NCBI GenBank assembly: GCA_030637965.1
Contig: DAOWFO010000013.1
Location: 1-23,956 of the forward strand
DNA: 23,956 nucleotides
Source of the DNA: Thermoplasmata archaeon
GTDB taxonomy: Archaea > Thermoplasmatota > E2 > DHVEG-1
Direction: 5' to 3'
Below, piece by piece: positions 1 through 7,656 of the stretch. Position numbers and translations under genes: made by a program. The stretch's first letter is position 1. The number at the start of each line of letters is the position of its first letter. The notes beneath the pieces were generated by a model, which was not told where the DNA came from, did no database searches, and saw only the letters and a program-made list of their open reading frames with translations.

Positions 1-1
1 C

Positions 2-136
2 GTGTCGGAAATAATAAAAGCTGATTATGATAAAGAATTTAAGGAATGTGTTCTCCCATCAGAGATAAAAAAGGCGATTATTCTTTACCATGGTAAACTC
101 ACACCCGATTATCAGTATATCGGCAAATATTTATAA
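2..136 (+). CDS. C-terminal fragment of lysine-ketoglutarate reductase-like protein (saccharopine dehydrogenase, lysine-forming)
   Basis: An open frame runs in from the left edge and stops with TAA at 134-136, leaving 44 residues of a truncated C-terminus. The last stretch (IKKAIILYHGKLTPDYQYI) resembles the end of the lysine-ketoglutarate reductase half of animal AASS as I remember it, where a segment like NGTLPDKYKYI precedes the saccharopine dehydrogenase half. The following gene is exactly that second half, so the pair would be a split version of the bifunctional enzyme. LKR condenses lysine with 2-oxoglutarate, using NADPH, to give saccharopine. The call rests on a short tail plus context; the catalytic part lies outside the window. 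The GTG at position 2 is probably an internal Val codon. Confidence 0.55.
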   Translation: MSEIIKADYDKEFKECVLPSEIKKAIILYHGKLTPDYQYIGKYL

Positions 137-186
137 GCAAATCCTGTTCGCCTCCAACGATTATATAGCTTAATGAGGATAAAAAA

Positions 187-1512
187 ATGAAAAAAGTATT
201 AGTTCTTGGAGCGGGAATGGTTTCGAGACCTTTAGTAAGGTATCTTTTGGATCAACAAGATTTTTCTGTTACAATGGCAAGTAGAACTCTCAGCAAGATA
301 GATAAGATAATCGATGGACATCCAGATGGTAAAGCATTACCATTAAATGTAAAAGATGATACAATATTAGAAAAGTTAATCTCCAAAGCAGATTTAACGG
401 TGAGTCTTTTACCATATATATATCATGTTAAAGTAGCAAAATTTTGTATAAAACATAAAAAACATCTTGTTACAACATCATATGTAAGTGACGAAATGCA
501 ACAGCTTGATGATCAAGCAAAGGAGGTAGGAGTCATTATTTTAAACGAATCTGGTCTTGACCCTGGCATAGATCACATGTCTGCAATGAGAGTAATACAT
601 GATATTGAGAAGAACGGAGGAAAAATTGTCAGTTTCAGGTCAACAACTGGTGCACTTCCATCTCATGAGGCAAACACAAATCCATTTGGTTACAAGTTTT
701 CATGGTCTCCTCGGGGAGTTCTGTTGGCTTCTCTTAATCCTTCAAAATGGTTACAGGATGGAGAAATAATATCATATCCTGGAGAACAATTATTTGAAAA
801 TTATACAATCCAAGATGTTTTAGGAGTTGGATCATTTGAAAACTATCCAAATAGAAATTCTATTCCATACAAAGAAATATATGGATTAGAAGATGCAAAA
901 ACGGTTTATCGGGGTACGTTTAGAATGACTGGATGGTGTGAAACAATGAGAAAAATTGTGACACTCGGTTGGCTTAATGAACAACCCAGAAAAGATTTTT
1001 CTGGAAATACATATGGAGATCTTACAAGACATTTAATTGGTGTTGGACCTGAGGAAAACTTACTAAAGAAAACGGCAGAATTTCTTGGATTGAAGACATA
1101 TTCTACTGTTATTAAGCGGCTAGAATGGCTTGGTCTATTTGGAAATGAGCCCCTGCCAGAAGATAAAGATAATCCATTAGATTATCTAAATGTACTGACT
1201 TTAAATAAGATGTCGCTTGGAATAGATGAAATAGATATGATTATAATGCATCATGAGTTTATAGTAGAATATCCTCATAAGAGGGAATATATTACTTCAA
1301 CACTTCTTGACTATGGTATTCCCAAAGGCGATTCTGCAATTGCACGCACTGTAGCATTTCCAGCAGCTATAGCTGCAAAAATGATTCTAAATAGAAAAAT
1401 CAATATAATTGGGGTCCATATCCCTGTGACTCCTAAGATATATAATCCAATTTTAGATGAACTAGAAAAAATGGGAATAATGTTTGATGAAAAAAGAAAA
1501 GAATTGAATTAA
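187..1512 (+). CDS. Saccharopine dehydrogenase, glutamate-forming (LYS9/AASS C-terminal type)
   Basis: This 441-residue protein should convert saccharopine plus NAD(P)+ to 2-aminoadipate 6-semialdehyde plus glutamate, or run in reverse. An N-terminal Rossmann fold starts at residue 3 with GAGMVSRP at 8-15. The family signature ESGLDPGIDHM is at 121-131. Further matches to the AASS dehydrogenase half are NPFGYKFSWSPRGVL, the NYPNRNS stretch and EWLGLFGNEPLP. Length fits yeast Lys9 (about 446). The ATG has GAGGA at 174-178, 8 nt upstream. A TATA-like TTATATAG at 161-168 lies too close for a leadered transcript, so I favour co-transcription with the LKR-like gene 50 nt upstream. A carboxynorspermidine dehydrogenase role is possible but less likely given the neighbours. 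Confidence 0.87.
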   Translation: MKKVLVLGAGMVSRPLVRYLLDQQDFSVTMASRTLSKIDKIIDGHPDGKALPLNVKDDTILEKLISKADLTVSLLPYIYHVKVAKFCIKHKKHLVTTSYVSDEMQQLDDQAKEVGVIILNESGLDPGIDHMSAMRVIHDIEKNGGKIVSFRSTTGALPSHEANTNPFGYKFSWSPRGVLLASLNPSKWLQDGEIISYPGEQLFENYTIQDVLGVGSFENYPNRNSIPYKEIYGLEDAKTVYRGTFRMTGWCETMRKIVTLGWLNEQPRKDFSGNTYGDLTRHLIGVGPEENLLKKTAEFLGLKTYSTVIKRLEWLGLFGNEPLPEDKDNPLDYLNVLTLNKMSLGIDEIDMIIMHHEFIVEYPHKREYITSTLLDYGIPKGDSAIARTVAFPAAIAAKMILNRKINIIGVHIPVTPKIYNPILDELEKMGIMFDEKRKELN

Positions 1513-1545
1513 TAAATAAACTATTAATATAATAATTAGAATTAT

Positions 1546-1558
1546 CTTTTATTTTTTA
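1546..1558 (+). terminator. T-rich stretch after the saccharopine dehydrogenase gene
   Basis: Two T runs (TTTT and TTTTTT) lie about 35 nt past the stop codon. Archaeal termination commonly uses such oligo-T tracts without a hairpin. The whole gap is very AT-rich, so this is suggestive only. Confidence 0.35.
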
Positions 1559-1607
1559 ATATTAATATTATTGTATTATTGTTTTAATTAAAAAATAAAA
1601 TTTTTTG

Positions 1608-1636
1608 GATAACAGTTATCAAATAACTTTTTATAA
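1608..1636 (+). promoter_or_regulatory. Palindrome plus TATA box ahead of the C25 peptidase gene
   Basis: GATAAC-A-GTTATC (1608-1620) is an exact inverted repeat with 6-bp arms and a one-base centre. Eight bases later comes a TATA-like TTTTATAA (1629-1636). A start site about 25 bp downstream, near 1656, would leave a leader of roughly 40 nt with a purine-rich AGGGG before the ATG at 1699. The palindrome sits where an archaeal regulator could help or block TBP/TFB binding. The regulator is unknown. Confidence 0.4.
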
Positions 1637-1698
1637 TATTAATGTATATTAAATAATAACAATACAAATATTGGTTAAATAAAACAAGGGGCAAATAA

Positions 1699-4197
1699 AT
1701 GAAAAAATTATTGGTAGTAATAATTATAGGAATTTTTATTATAAGTAGTCTAGGATCAGCATCCCAAAATATGAAAAATGAAATTGAAGAAAATTTTTCA
1801 ATAGGACTTGAGGTAAATATTCCCTCTTTGAAATTCAACACTGAAAATAAAGAAAATAAAGCATTTGCCATATTAGAAATAGAAAATGAAGGATTTACCA
1901 TTATTGAAGGTCAAGCAAAACTCCCAGTTGTAAATTATATTGTACAGATACCGCATGGCGCAATTCCATCAATATCAATAATTTCGGAAGATTGGGAATA
2001 TACAACACTTAGTGAGTTGAACCTTCCTGATCAAGTAGTCCCTGTTCAACCTTCACTTCCAAAAACTATGGATCCTTCAAATCAGGTAGAATTTAAATTT
2101 GATAACGTTTACTATTCTACAAATAAATTTATGCAATCTGATAAGGTTAAAATCATTGAAACAGGAATTATAAGAGGAAATCGTTTTGCATTAGTTCAAA
2201 TTTCACCTATTCAATACAATCCTGTTACAGGAGAATTAAACATTATGAATTCCTGTGAATTAGAGTTAGATCTTCCTAATAGCGATATGGAGAAAACATA
2301 TGAGAAAATTGAGAGATATTCTTCCTCACCATACAAGGATCTTTTTGAAGATATATTTGTAAATTATGATGATTTTGTACCAAATGACCAAACACCATCT
2401 TTTGGATCATATCCATCTTTTGGATCAGAAGGTTATTTAATAATAGTCTATGATGATTTCTATAGTCAGATTCAAACCTTTGTTGATTGGAAGGAAAGCT
2501 TGATCTATGATGTAACAGTAACAAAAACATCTGAAATTCCGGGTGGACCTACTAGGGATAATATCCAAAATTATATTCAGAATGCTTATGATACTTGGCC
2601 TACGCCTCCTTCATTCATTCTCTTAGTCGGAGATACTGGGCAAATACCTGCTTTTACAGGTCAGGCATCAAATACTGCCACTGATTTATACTATGCTACA
2701 GTAGACGGATCAGATTATTTCCCAGATATTTTTATTGGTAGGTTCCCAGCATCACAAGTATCGCATGTTACAGCAATAGTAGATAAAACAATAGGCTATG
2801 AAAGTGGAGATTGGGCAAATGAAGATTTTCTAACTAAAGGAGCCTTTATGGCGGGAAATGACAATTATCAAATATCAGAAGGAACACATAATTATGTTAT
2901 AACTAATTATTTTGAACCACTTGGATTTACCTGTGATAAATTATATGAAGTTACATATGGTGCAACCACTAATGATGTTAGAAATTCACTAAATGATGGT
3001 CGTGTAGTTGCAATATATTCAGGTCATGGTAGTTCTACAAGTTGGGCAGATGGACCATATTTCGGTCAATCTGATGTAAATGGGCTTATAAATCAAGGAA
3101 TGCTCTCTTTTGTATGTAGTCATGCATGTGTAACTGGTAAATATGATATTGGGGAATGCTTTGGAGAAACCTGGATTCGAGCGCCCAACAAAGGAGCTGT
3201 TATTTTCTGGGGTTCTTCTGCTAATACTCTTTGGGGTGAAGATGATATCCTCGAGAAAGAGACATTAGCAGAATATGACAATTTTAGACCGGTAGCTGAA
3301 ATGACAGACCAAGGTAAGATAGATTTATTTGCACATTATGGTGGAGGAGGATATACTAAGTACTATTTCGAATGCTACAATATTTTTGGCGACCCCTCTG
3401 TAATAATCGGAGCTTCATGGACTGGAGGCGGAGGCGGAGGCGGAGGTGGTAGTAATAGTACTACTACAGTAATACCGCCCCGTGTTGGAATATCAAATCC
3501 AAATAATAATGCCGTTGTTTCAGGTTTGATAAATATTAGTGGATATGCATATGACCTAGGTGGTCAAATTAAATATGTTTTTGTTAAGATGGGAAATGAA
3601 AGTTGGGTGCAGGCAGATGGAAAAGATGATTGGAAAATTGTATGGGACACAACAACTGTATCTGATGGAAAAATTATTATTTCTGCTGTTAGTATTAATA
3701 AAAAAGGAATTCAATCTCCTGTAGATTATGTTACTATTAAAGTAAGTAACTCACCTGATCCTGAACCTGAGCTATTTTCAGATTTGCATTGTAATGGATC
3801 AATAAACTGGGTAAACATAAAACCAAATATCTTCATTTATAATGATTTTACATTAGAAAACATTGGTGATGAAGGTTCACTTCTAAATTGGGAGGTAGCT
3901 GAATACCCTGAAGAGTGGGGAACGTGGGCTATTAATCCTTCAGAAGGAGAGAATTTGACGGTGGAAAATGGTAAGATAAAAATTAGAGTATCTGTTTTGA
4001 CTCCTGAAGAACCTGAACAGAATTTTACAGGAGAAATAAAGATTACAAACAAAGATGATCCAAGCGACTATGAAATAATACCATTATCACTATCAACATC
4101 GAAAAATAAAAGAATTGATATTGGCTCATTATTCCTTAAATTTATTATGAATCATCCCCTTCTGTTCCCGATTCTAAGACAGCTGTTAGAACTATGA
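1699..4197 (+). CDS. Secreted C25 (gingipain-like) cysteine peptidase with Ig-like domains and hydrophobic C-tail
   Basis: This 832-residue exported protease is probably involved in digesting external protein. Residues 1-22 form a Sec-type signal peptide (two Lys, hydrophobic core, cleavage near GSA). Residues about 30-230 resemble a C25 propeptide. The caspase-like peptidase domain spans about 245-570. Its likely catalytic pair is His443 in YSGHGSS and Cys477 in SHACVTG; the 34-residue gap matches the gingipain His-Cys spacing of 33. A nine-glycine linker (576-584) leads to an Ig-like domain (about 595-690), a second beta-rich domain (about 695-800) and a tail, FLKFIMNHPLLFPILRQLLEL, at the extreme C-terminus. 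It lies between two lysine-catabolism genes. Gingipain-like peptidases have been reported from sediment archaea; the cleavage specificity cannot be read here. Confidence 0.85.
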   Translation: MKKLLVVIIIGIFIISSLGSASQNMKNEIEENFSIGLEVNIPSLKFNTENKENKAFAILEIENEGFTIIEGQAKLPVVNYIVQIPHGAIPSISIISEDWEYTTLSELNLPDQVVPVQPSLPKTMDPSNQVEFKFDNVYYSTNKFMQSDKVKIIETGIIRGNRFALVQISPIQYNPVTGELNIMNSCELELDLPNSDMEKTYEKIERYSSSPYKDLFEDIFVNYDDFVPNDQTPSFGSYPSFGSEGYLIIVYDDFYSQIQTFVDWKESLIYDVTVTKTSEIPGGPTRDNIQNYIQNAYDTWPTPPSFILLVGDTGQIPAFTGQASNTATDLYYATVDGSDYFPDIFIGRFPASQVSHVTAIVDKTIGYESGDWANEDFLTKGAFMAGNDNYQISEGTHNYVITNYFEPLGFTCDKLYEVTYGATTNDVRNSLNDGRVVAIYSGHGSSTSWADGPYFGQSDVNGLINQGMLSFVCSHACVTGKYDIGECFGETWIRAPNKGAVIFWGSSANTLWGEDDILEKETLAEYDNFRPVAEMTDQGKIDLFAHYGGGGYTKYYFECYNIFGDPSVIIGASWTGGGGGGGGGSNSTTTVIPPRVGISNPNNNAVVSGLINISGYAYDLGGQIKYVFVKMGNESWVQADGKDDWKIVWDTTTVSDGKIIISAVSINKKGIQSPVDYVTIKVSNSPDPEPELFSDLHCNGSINWVNIKPNIFIYNDFTLENIGDEGSLLNWEVAEYPEEWGTWAINPSEGENLTVENGKIKIRVSVLTPEEPEQNFTGEIKITNKDDPSDYEIIPLSLSTSKNKRIDIGSLFLKFIMNHPLLFPILRQLLEL
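3424..3450 (+). repeat. GGAGGC hexanucleotide repeat encoding a poly-Gly linker
   Basis: Three exact GGAGGC units are followed by GGAGGT and GGT, encoding nine glycines between the peptidase and the Ig-like domains. It is a GC-rich microsatellite in otherwise AT-rich DNA. The six-base unit means slippage would change linker length without breaking the frame. Confidence 0.8.
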
Positions 4198-4212
4198 ATT
4201 AGCCCATAGAAT

Positions 4213-4234
4213 TCTTTTTTCTTTTTAACTTTTT
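4213..4234 (+). terminator. T-rich terminator after the peptidase gene
   Basis: Three T runs (six, five and five or more bases) begin about 16 nt after the stop codon, a good match to the oligo-T termination style of archaea. Confidence 0.5.
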
Positions 4235-4277
4235 ACTAATAATCATCTATATCTATTTCCAAAACTACGATATCTGA

Positions 4278-4306
4278 ATATGTTAACTAAATTGCGATTA
4301 ACATAT
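4278..4306. promoter_or_regulatory. Inverted repeat upstream of the lysine aminotransferase gene
   Basis: ATATGTTAA (4278-4286) and its exact reverse complement TTAACATAT (4298-4306) are separated by 11 nt, so the arms are 20 bp centre to centre, about two helical turns. This fits a dimeric regulator binding one face of the DNA. It lies about 55 bp upstream of a TATA-like TTTATAAG at 4362-4369. The bound protein is unknown; an Lrp-family regulator responding to lysine is one possibility. Confidence 0.4.
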
Positions 4307-4361
4307 CTCTTAATTTATATTAATTAATAATATTGTATAGAAAGTTTCATACCGATATCAT

Positions 4362-4422
4362 TTTATAAGAAAGATAGATACCGCTCTAACAGAATAAATA
4401 ATGCAATTTAAAAAGGAGTGAT
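4362..4422 (+). promoter_or_regulatory. TATA-like box and strong ribosome binding site for the lysine aminotransferase gene
   Basis: TTTATAAG at 4362-4369 would place the transcript start near 4388. GGAGTGAT at 4415-4422 nearly matches the full anti-SD complement GGAGGTGAT and sits 6 nt before the ATG at 4429, fixing the start codon. Confidence 0.5.
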
Positions 4423-4428
4423 ACTCTA

Positions 4429-5748
4429 ATGTCAATCGGACCAAGGGATGTACATAAAACACTTGCTAGATATATCCTTGCAGATGGATTTGATCTAGTT
4501 TTAGATTTGAAAAAAAGCAAAGGATGCCAAATATATGATTCAAAAAATGAAAAATACATACTTGATTGCTTCTCTTTTTTCGCATCGGCACCTCTTGGTT
4601 GCAATCATCCAAAACTCGTTACACCAGAATTTATCAAAAAACTAGGTGAAATCGCAATTAATAAACCGACAAATTCGGATATTTATACCACTGAGTTTGC
4701 TGATTTTGTCGATAGTTTTGCTAAATATGCTGTTCCAAATTATTTCAAACATCTGTTTTTTATCAGTGGTGGTTCTCTTGCAGTTGAAAATGGATTGAAA
4801 ACGGCATTTGATTGGAAGGTAAGAAAAAATATAGATCAAGGAATAAGTGAAAAACTTGGTACTAAGATTATTTATTTTAAAGATGCTTTTCACGGTAGAA
4901 CAGGTTATACTCTACCTATGACTAACACATTTGATCTCAATAAAACAAAATACTTTCCAATTTTAAGTTGGCCTTGTATTATAAATCCGAAGATTGCTTT
5001 TCCTTTTAATAAAGAAAATTATGAAAAAGTTGAAGAATTAGAGAAACAAGCAATATCTGAAATTGACACTGCCATTTCTGAAAATCCTGATGATATAGCT
5101 GCACTTATAATAGAAACTATCCAAGGGGAAGGGGGAGATAACCATTTCAGAAAGGAATTCTTCTTGGAACTTCGAAAACTATGTGATAAGTATGAGATGA
5201 TGTTTATATTGGATGAAATACAAACAGGTGTTGGTCTTACTGGTAAGATGTGGGCTTATGAGCATTTTAACTTTAAACCCGATATAATTGCTTTTGGAAA
5301 AAAGACACAGGTTTGTGGAATAATGGTTGGGAATAGGGTAGATGAAATCAAAGACAACGTTTTTAATGTTTCAAGCAGATTAAACTCCACATGGGGTGGA
5401 AATCTCATTGATATGGTTCGATGTCAGAAGTACCTTGAAATAATTAAAGAGGATAATCTTGTTAAAAATGCAAAAATTCAGGGAGAACGTCTTTTGGAAA
5501 ATCTTGAGGAAATCGCCCAGAAATATCCTGATAAAATATCAAATGCTCGAGGACTTGGACTTATGTGTGCCTTTGATCTAAAAACTCCTGAAAAACGTGA
5601 CGAACTAAAAAATAAGATATATTCAAACGGTTTAGTAGTTCTTGGTTGTGGTGCAACAACTATACGTTTTAGACCTCCTTTAATAATCTCAGAAGAAGAG
5701 ATAGATAAAGCTATAGAAATAATAGATAAAACAGTAAAAAAGATTTAA
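4429..5748 (+). CDS. lat: L-lysine 6-aminotransferase (class III, PLP-dependent)
   Basis: This 439-residue enzyme transfers the 6-amino group of lysine to 2-oxoglutarate, giving 2-aminoadipate 6-semialdehyde (cyclising to piperideine-6-carboxylate) and glutamate. The stretch IIAFGKKTQVCGIMVG (286-301) is the lysine-aminotransferase version of the PLP-lysine motif. By alignment with other class III enzymes Lys292 should form the Schiff base. FILDEIQTGVG (259-269) supplies Asp262 for the pyridine nitrogen. The N-terminal DVHKTLARYILADGFD is also typical of this subfamily rather than of 4-aminobutyrate or ornithine aminotransferases. It yields the same product as the LKR/saccharopine dehydrogenase pair upstream, so the locus appears to hold two parallel routes. 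It is probably transcribed from its own promoter. Confidence 0.88.
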   Translation: MSIGPRDVHKTLARYILADGFDLVLDLKKSKGCQIYDSKNEKYILDCFSFFASAPLGCNHPKLVTPEFIKKLGEIAINKPTNSDIYTTEFADFVDSFAKYAVPNYFKHLFFISGGSLAVENGLKTAFDWKVRKNIDQGISEKLGTKIIYFKDAFHGRTGYTLPMTNTFDLNKTKYFPILSWPCIINPKIAFPFNKENYEKVEELEKQAISEIDTAISENPDDIAALIIETIQGEGGDNHFRKEFFLELRKLCDKYEMMFILDEIQTGVGLTGKMWAYEHFNFKPDIIAFGKKTQVCGIMVGNRVDEIKDNVFNVSSRLNSTWGGNLIDMVRCQKYLEIIKEDNLVKNAKIQGERLLENLEEIAQKYPDKISNARGLGLMCAFDLKTPEKRDELKNKIYSNGLVVLGCGATTIRFRPPLIISEEEIDKAIEIIDKTVKKI

Positions 5749-5800
5749 ATGTACATTTCTTGAAGTAGTATGATGACAAATCCCTTTTGGTAGAAACCAT

Positions 5801-5814
5801 TTATTTTCTTTTTC
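5801..5814 (+). terminator. T-rich stretch after the lysine aminotransferase gene
   Basis: T runs of four and five bases lie about 55 nt past the stop codon, in the gap between two convergent genes. The same gap carries a 9-bp tandem duplication (ATACTTAAC twice, 5859-5876) of no clear function. Confidence 0.35.
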
Positions 5815-5893
5815 ACAAAAAATCTAATAATATAAGCAGAAACACGATGGATATCTATATACTTAACATACTTAACATTTGTAGGACTATTAA

Positions 5894-5912
5894 GGAAAAA
5901 TTTAGAAAAAAA
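5894..5912 (-). terminator. T-rich terminator for the glycyl-tRNA synthetase operon
   Basis: Read on the minus strand there is a run of seven T and then a run of five T, starting about 43 nt after the glyS stop codon. This is the expected form of an archaeal intrinsic terminator. Confidence 0.45.
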
Positions 5913-5954
5913 CCCATCTATTATAATATGATAGATTGATTCACAATATATTAT

Positions 5955-7607
5955 TTATTTTGATATTTTATCTCTTATAAATTTAATAATATTCTCTATC
6001 TTTTTTCTTTCTTGTTTTGTTGTATCACGATCTCTGATTGTTACGGAGTTATTTTCTATAGAATCATGATCAATAGTGATACAAAATGGTGTTCCAATTT
6101 CATCCATACGTGCATATCGTCTACCGATTGTTCCCCCCTCATCATAATATGTAGCAATGCCTGCATCTCTCAGATTCTTATCTATTTCGCGTGCAATCTT
6201 TATAAGACGACTATCACTAACGAGAGGTAATACACCAACTTTTATTGGAGATATATGTGCATTTAGTTTAAGAATCCTATATTCCTCTCCTTTTTTCTTG
6301 ATTTCATCATAATTATGTTCGAGGATGCAGTACAGAATCCTGTCAATTCCATATGAAGGTTCAATAACATGGGGAATAAACTTTTCGCCGATTTGTTTCT
6401 CTTCAAACTCTACGACATTATAGCAGTCTTTCGGTATTTCTAAGGTTTCATCATTTATTTTAACATATATCTTTTTTATATCATTTACTTTCATGTTTTC
6501 TAAAATTGTTTGAATTTTACCTGCTTTATCTTTGAAAAGAGGACCTAGTACTCCCATCTTTGGAACAATCTTTTTTACTTTCATTATCTTTGGTTTATCA
6601 TATTTTCTCATTGCATACATATCTGTTTTTGAGGAATTGATATGGGAGCTAAGATCGTATGCAGATCTATCAGCAATTCCAACACATTCAATCCAACCGA
6701 ATCTTTCACTATAAAGTTCGGCATCCCAACATTCTTGGGCATAATGAGCAAGTTCGTCTGATGCATGTTTTCTAAATCTGAATTTTTTAGGATCTACACC
6801 TGCAGACATTAGAAATTTCTGTGTGAGATACATATAATATGCAAGCGCCTGGTTGTTAATCTCTCCAGTTTTTACTGATTTTTCCAAAGAAATTTTCATT
6901 TCCTTTTCATTGTCAAAAAGATACAATTTCTCATCTTTAACAATCTCAAAATTAGGATGTGTTTTATCTTTTGGATCGAAAAAGATCTCTGCTTCGGCCA
7001 TGGAGAATTCTCTCAATCGAATGATTCCTTGACGTGGAGATACTTCATTTCGATATCCCTTTCCAACCTGTATGACTCCAAATGGTAGTTTTTCTCGGCC
7101 ATATCTATAAAGGAGATGAAAGTTTGTAAATATTCCCTGTGCTGTTTCAGGTCGTAGGAATGCATCTCTACTTTGTTCAATACCTATCTTCGTAGAAAAC
7201 ATTAAGTTAACTGGATATGGGTCTTTTAAATTTTTACTACATGTTGGACACTTTACTTTATCATTATTAAACGCATCTTCGATACTGATATTCTTTTCTA
7301 TTATTTCTTCTACTTTGTAGGATTGTTTACATTTTTTACAATCTACAGTAATATCAGTAAATTCATCGACATGCCCAGAGGCTTTCAAAACTTCGTAAAG
7401 TGTTATTGTTGGCGTATTTATCTCAACACAATTATCTTGTAAGAGATAATAATTTCTCCATAGATTTTCAATGTTTTGTTTGAGCCTTGAACCTAAAGGT
7501 CCATAGTCATAAAAACCAGCTGAACCGCCATATATTTCAAAAGAGGGATAGATGAAACCTCTTCTTTTTGCAAGCATCATGATTTTATCATAAACATCAA
7601 GTGGCAT
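5955..7607 (-). CDS. glyS: Glycyl-tRNA synthetase, archaeal/eukaryal homodimeric type
   Basis: A class II synthetase of 550 residues that charges tRNA-Gly with glycine. The N-terminus RRGFIYPSFEIYGG and the GFYDYGPLG motif 1 region are diagnostic. RPETAQGIF (about 152-160) and the motif 2 stretch YRNEVSPRQGIIRLREF (about 186-202) follow. Motif 3 is GIDRILYCIL, and the HGTP anticodon-binding domain fills the last 100 residues. An insertion has two CxxC pairs (Cys90/93 and Cys120/123), probably binding zinc. I prefer the ATG at 7605-7607, which has GAGGAG 9 nt upstream; a TTG six bases earlier lies only 3 nt from that site. It is the last gene of the operon, 49 nt after the CBS gene. Confidence 0.95.
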   Translation of the reverse strand: MPLDVYDKIMMLAKRRGFIYPSFEIYGGSAGFYDYGPLGSRLKQNIENLWRNYYLLQDNCVEINTPTITLYEVLKASGHVDEFTDITVDCKKCKQSYKVEEIIEKNISIEDAFNNDKVKCPTCSKNLKDPYPVNLMFSTKIGIEQSRDAFLRPETAQGIFTNFHLLYRYGREKLPFGVIQVGKGYRNEVSPRQGIIRLREFSMAEAEIFFDPKDKTHPNFEIVKDEKLYLFDNEKEMKISLEKSVKTGEINNQALAYYMYLTQKFLMSAGVDPKKFRFRKHASDELAHYAQECWDAELYSERFGWIECVGIADRSAYDLSSHINSSKTDMYAMRKYDKPKIMKVKKIVPKMGVLGPLFKDKAGKIQTILENMKVNDIKKIYVKINDETLEIPKDCYNVVEFEEKQIGEKFIPHVIEPSYGIDRILYCILEHNYDEIKKKGEEYRILKLNAHISPIKVGVLPLVSDSRLIKIAREIDKNLRDAGIATYYDEGGTIGRRYARMDEIGTPFCITIDHDSIENNSVTIRDRDTTKQERKKIENIIKFIRDKISK

Positions 7608-7656
7608 AAACAAATACTCCTCAAATTATGTTTTAACAATAATGGATTAAAGAGAT

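Noticed and set aside
161..168. TTATATAG as a dedicated promoter for saccharopine dehydrogenase
   Set aside because: It would place the transcript start at or past the ATG and beyond the clear SD; read-through from the upstream gene explains the SD better.
1513..1698. tRNA, other RNA gene, CRISPR or insertion-sequence remnants in the AT-rich gaps
   Set aside because: No cloverleaf-type GC-rich segments, regular spaced repeats or transposase fragments were seen in this or the other gaps.
2276..2530. Antisense reading frames inside the peptidase and other large genes
   Set aside because: They lie opposite clearly coding DNA, have low-complexity or unlikely protein sequences and lack start signals.
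5859..5876. ATACTTAAC tandem duplication as a regulatory or mobile-element site
   Set aside because: Only two 9-bp AT-rich units between the 3' ends of convergent genes; no promoter or element borders nearby.
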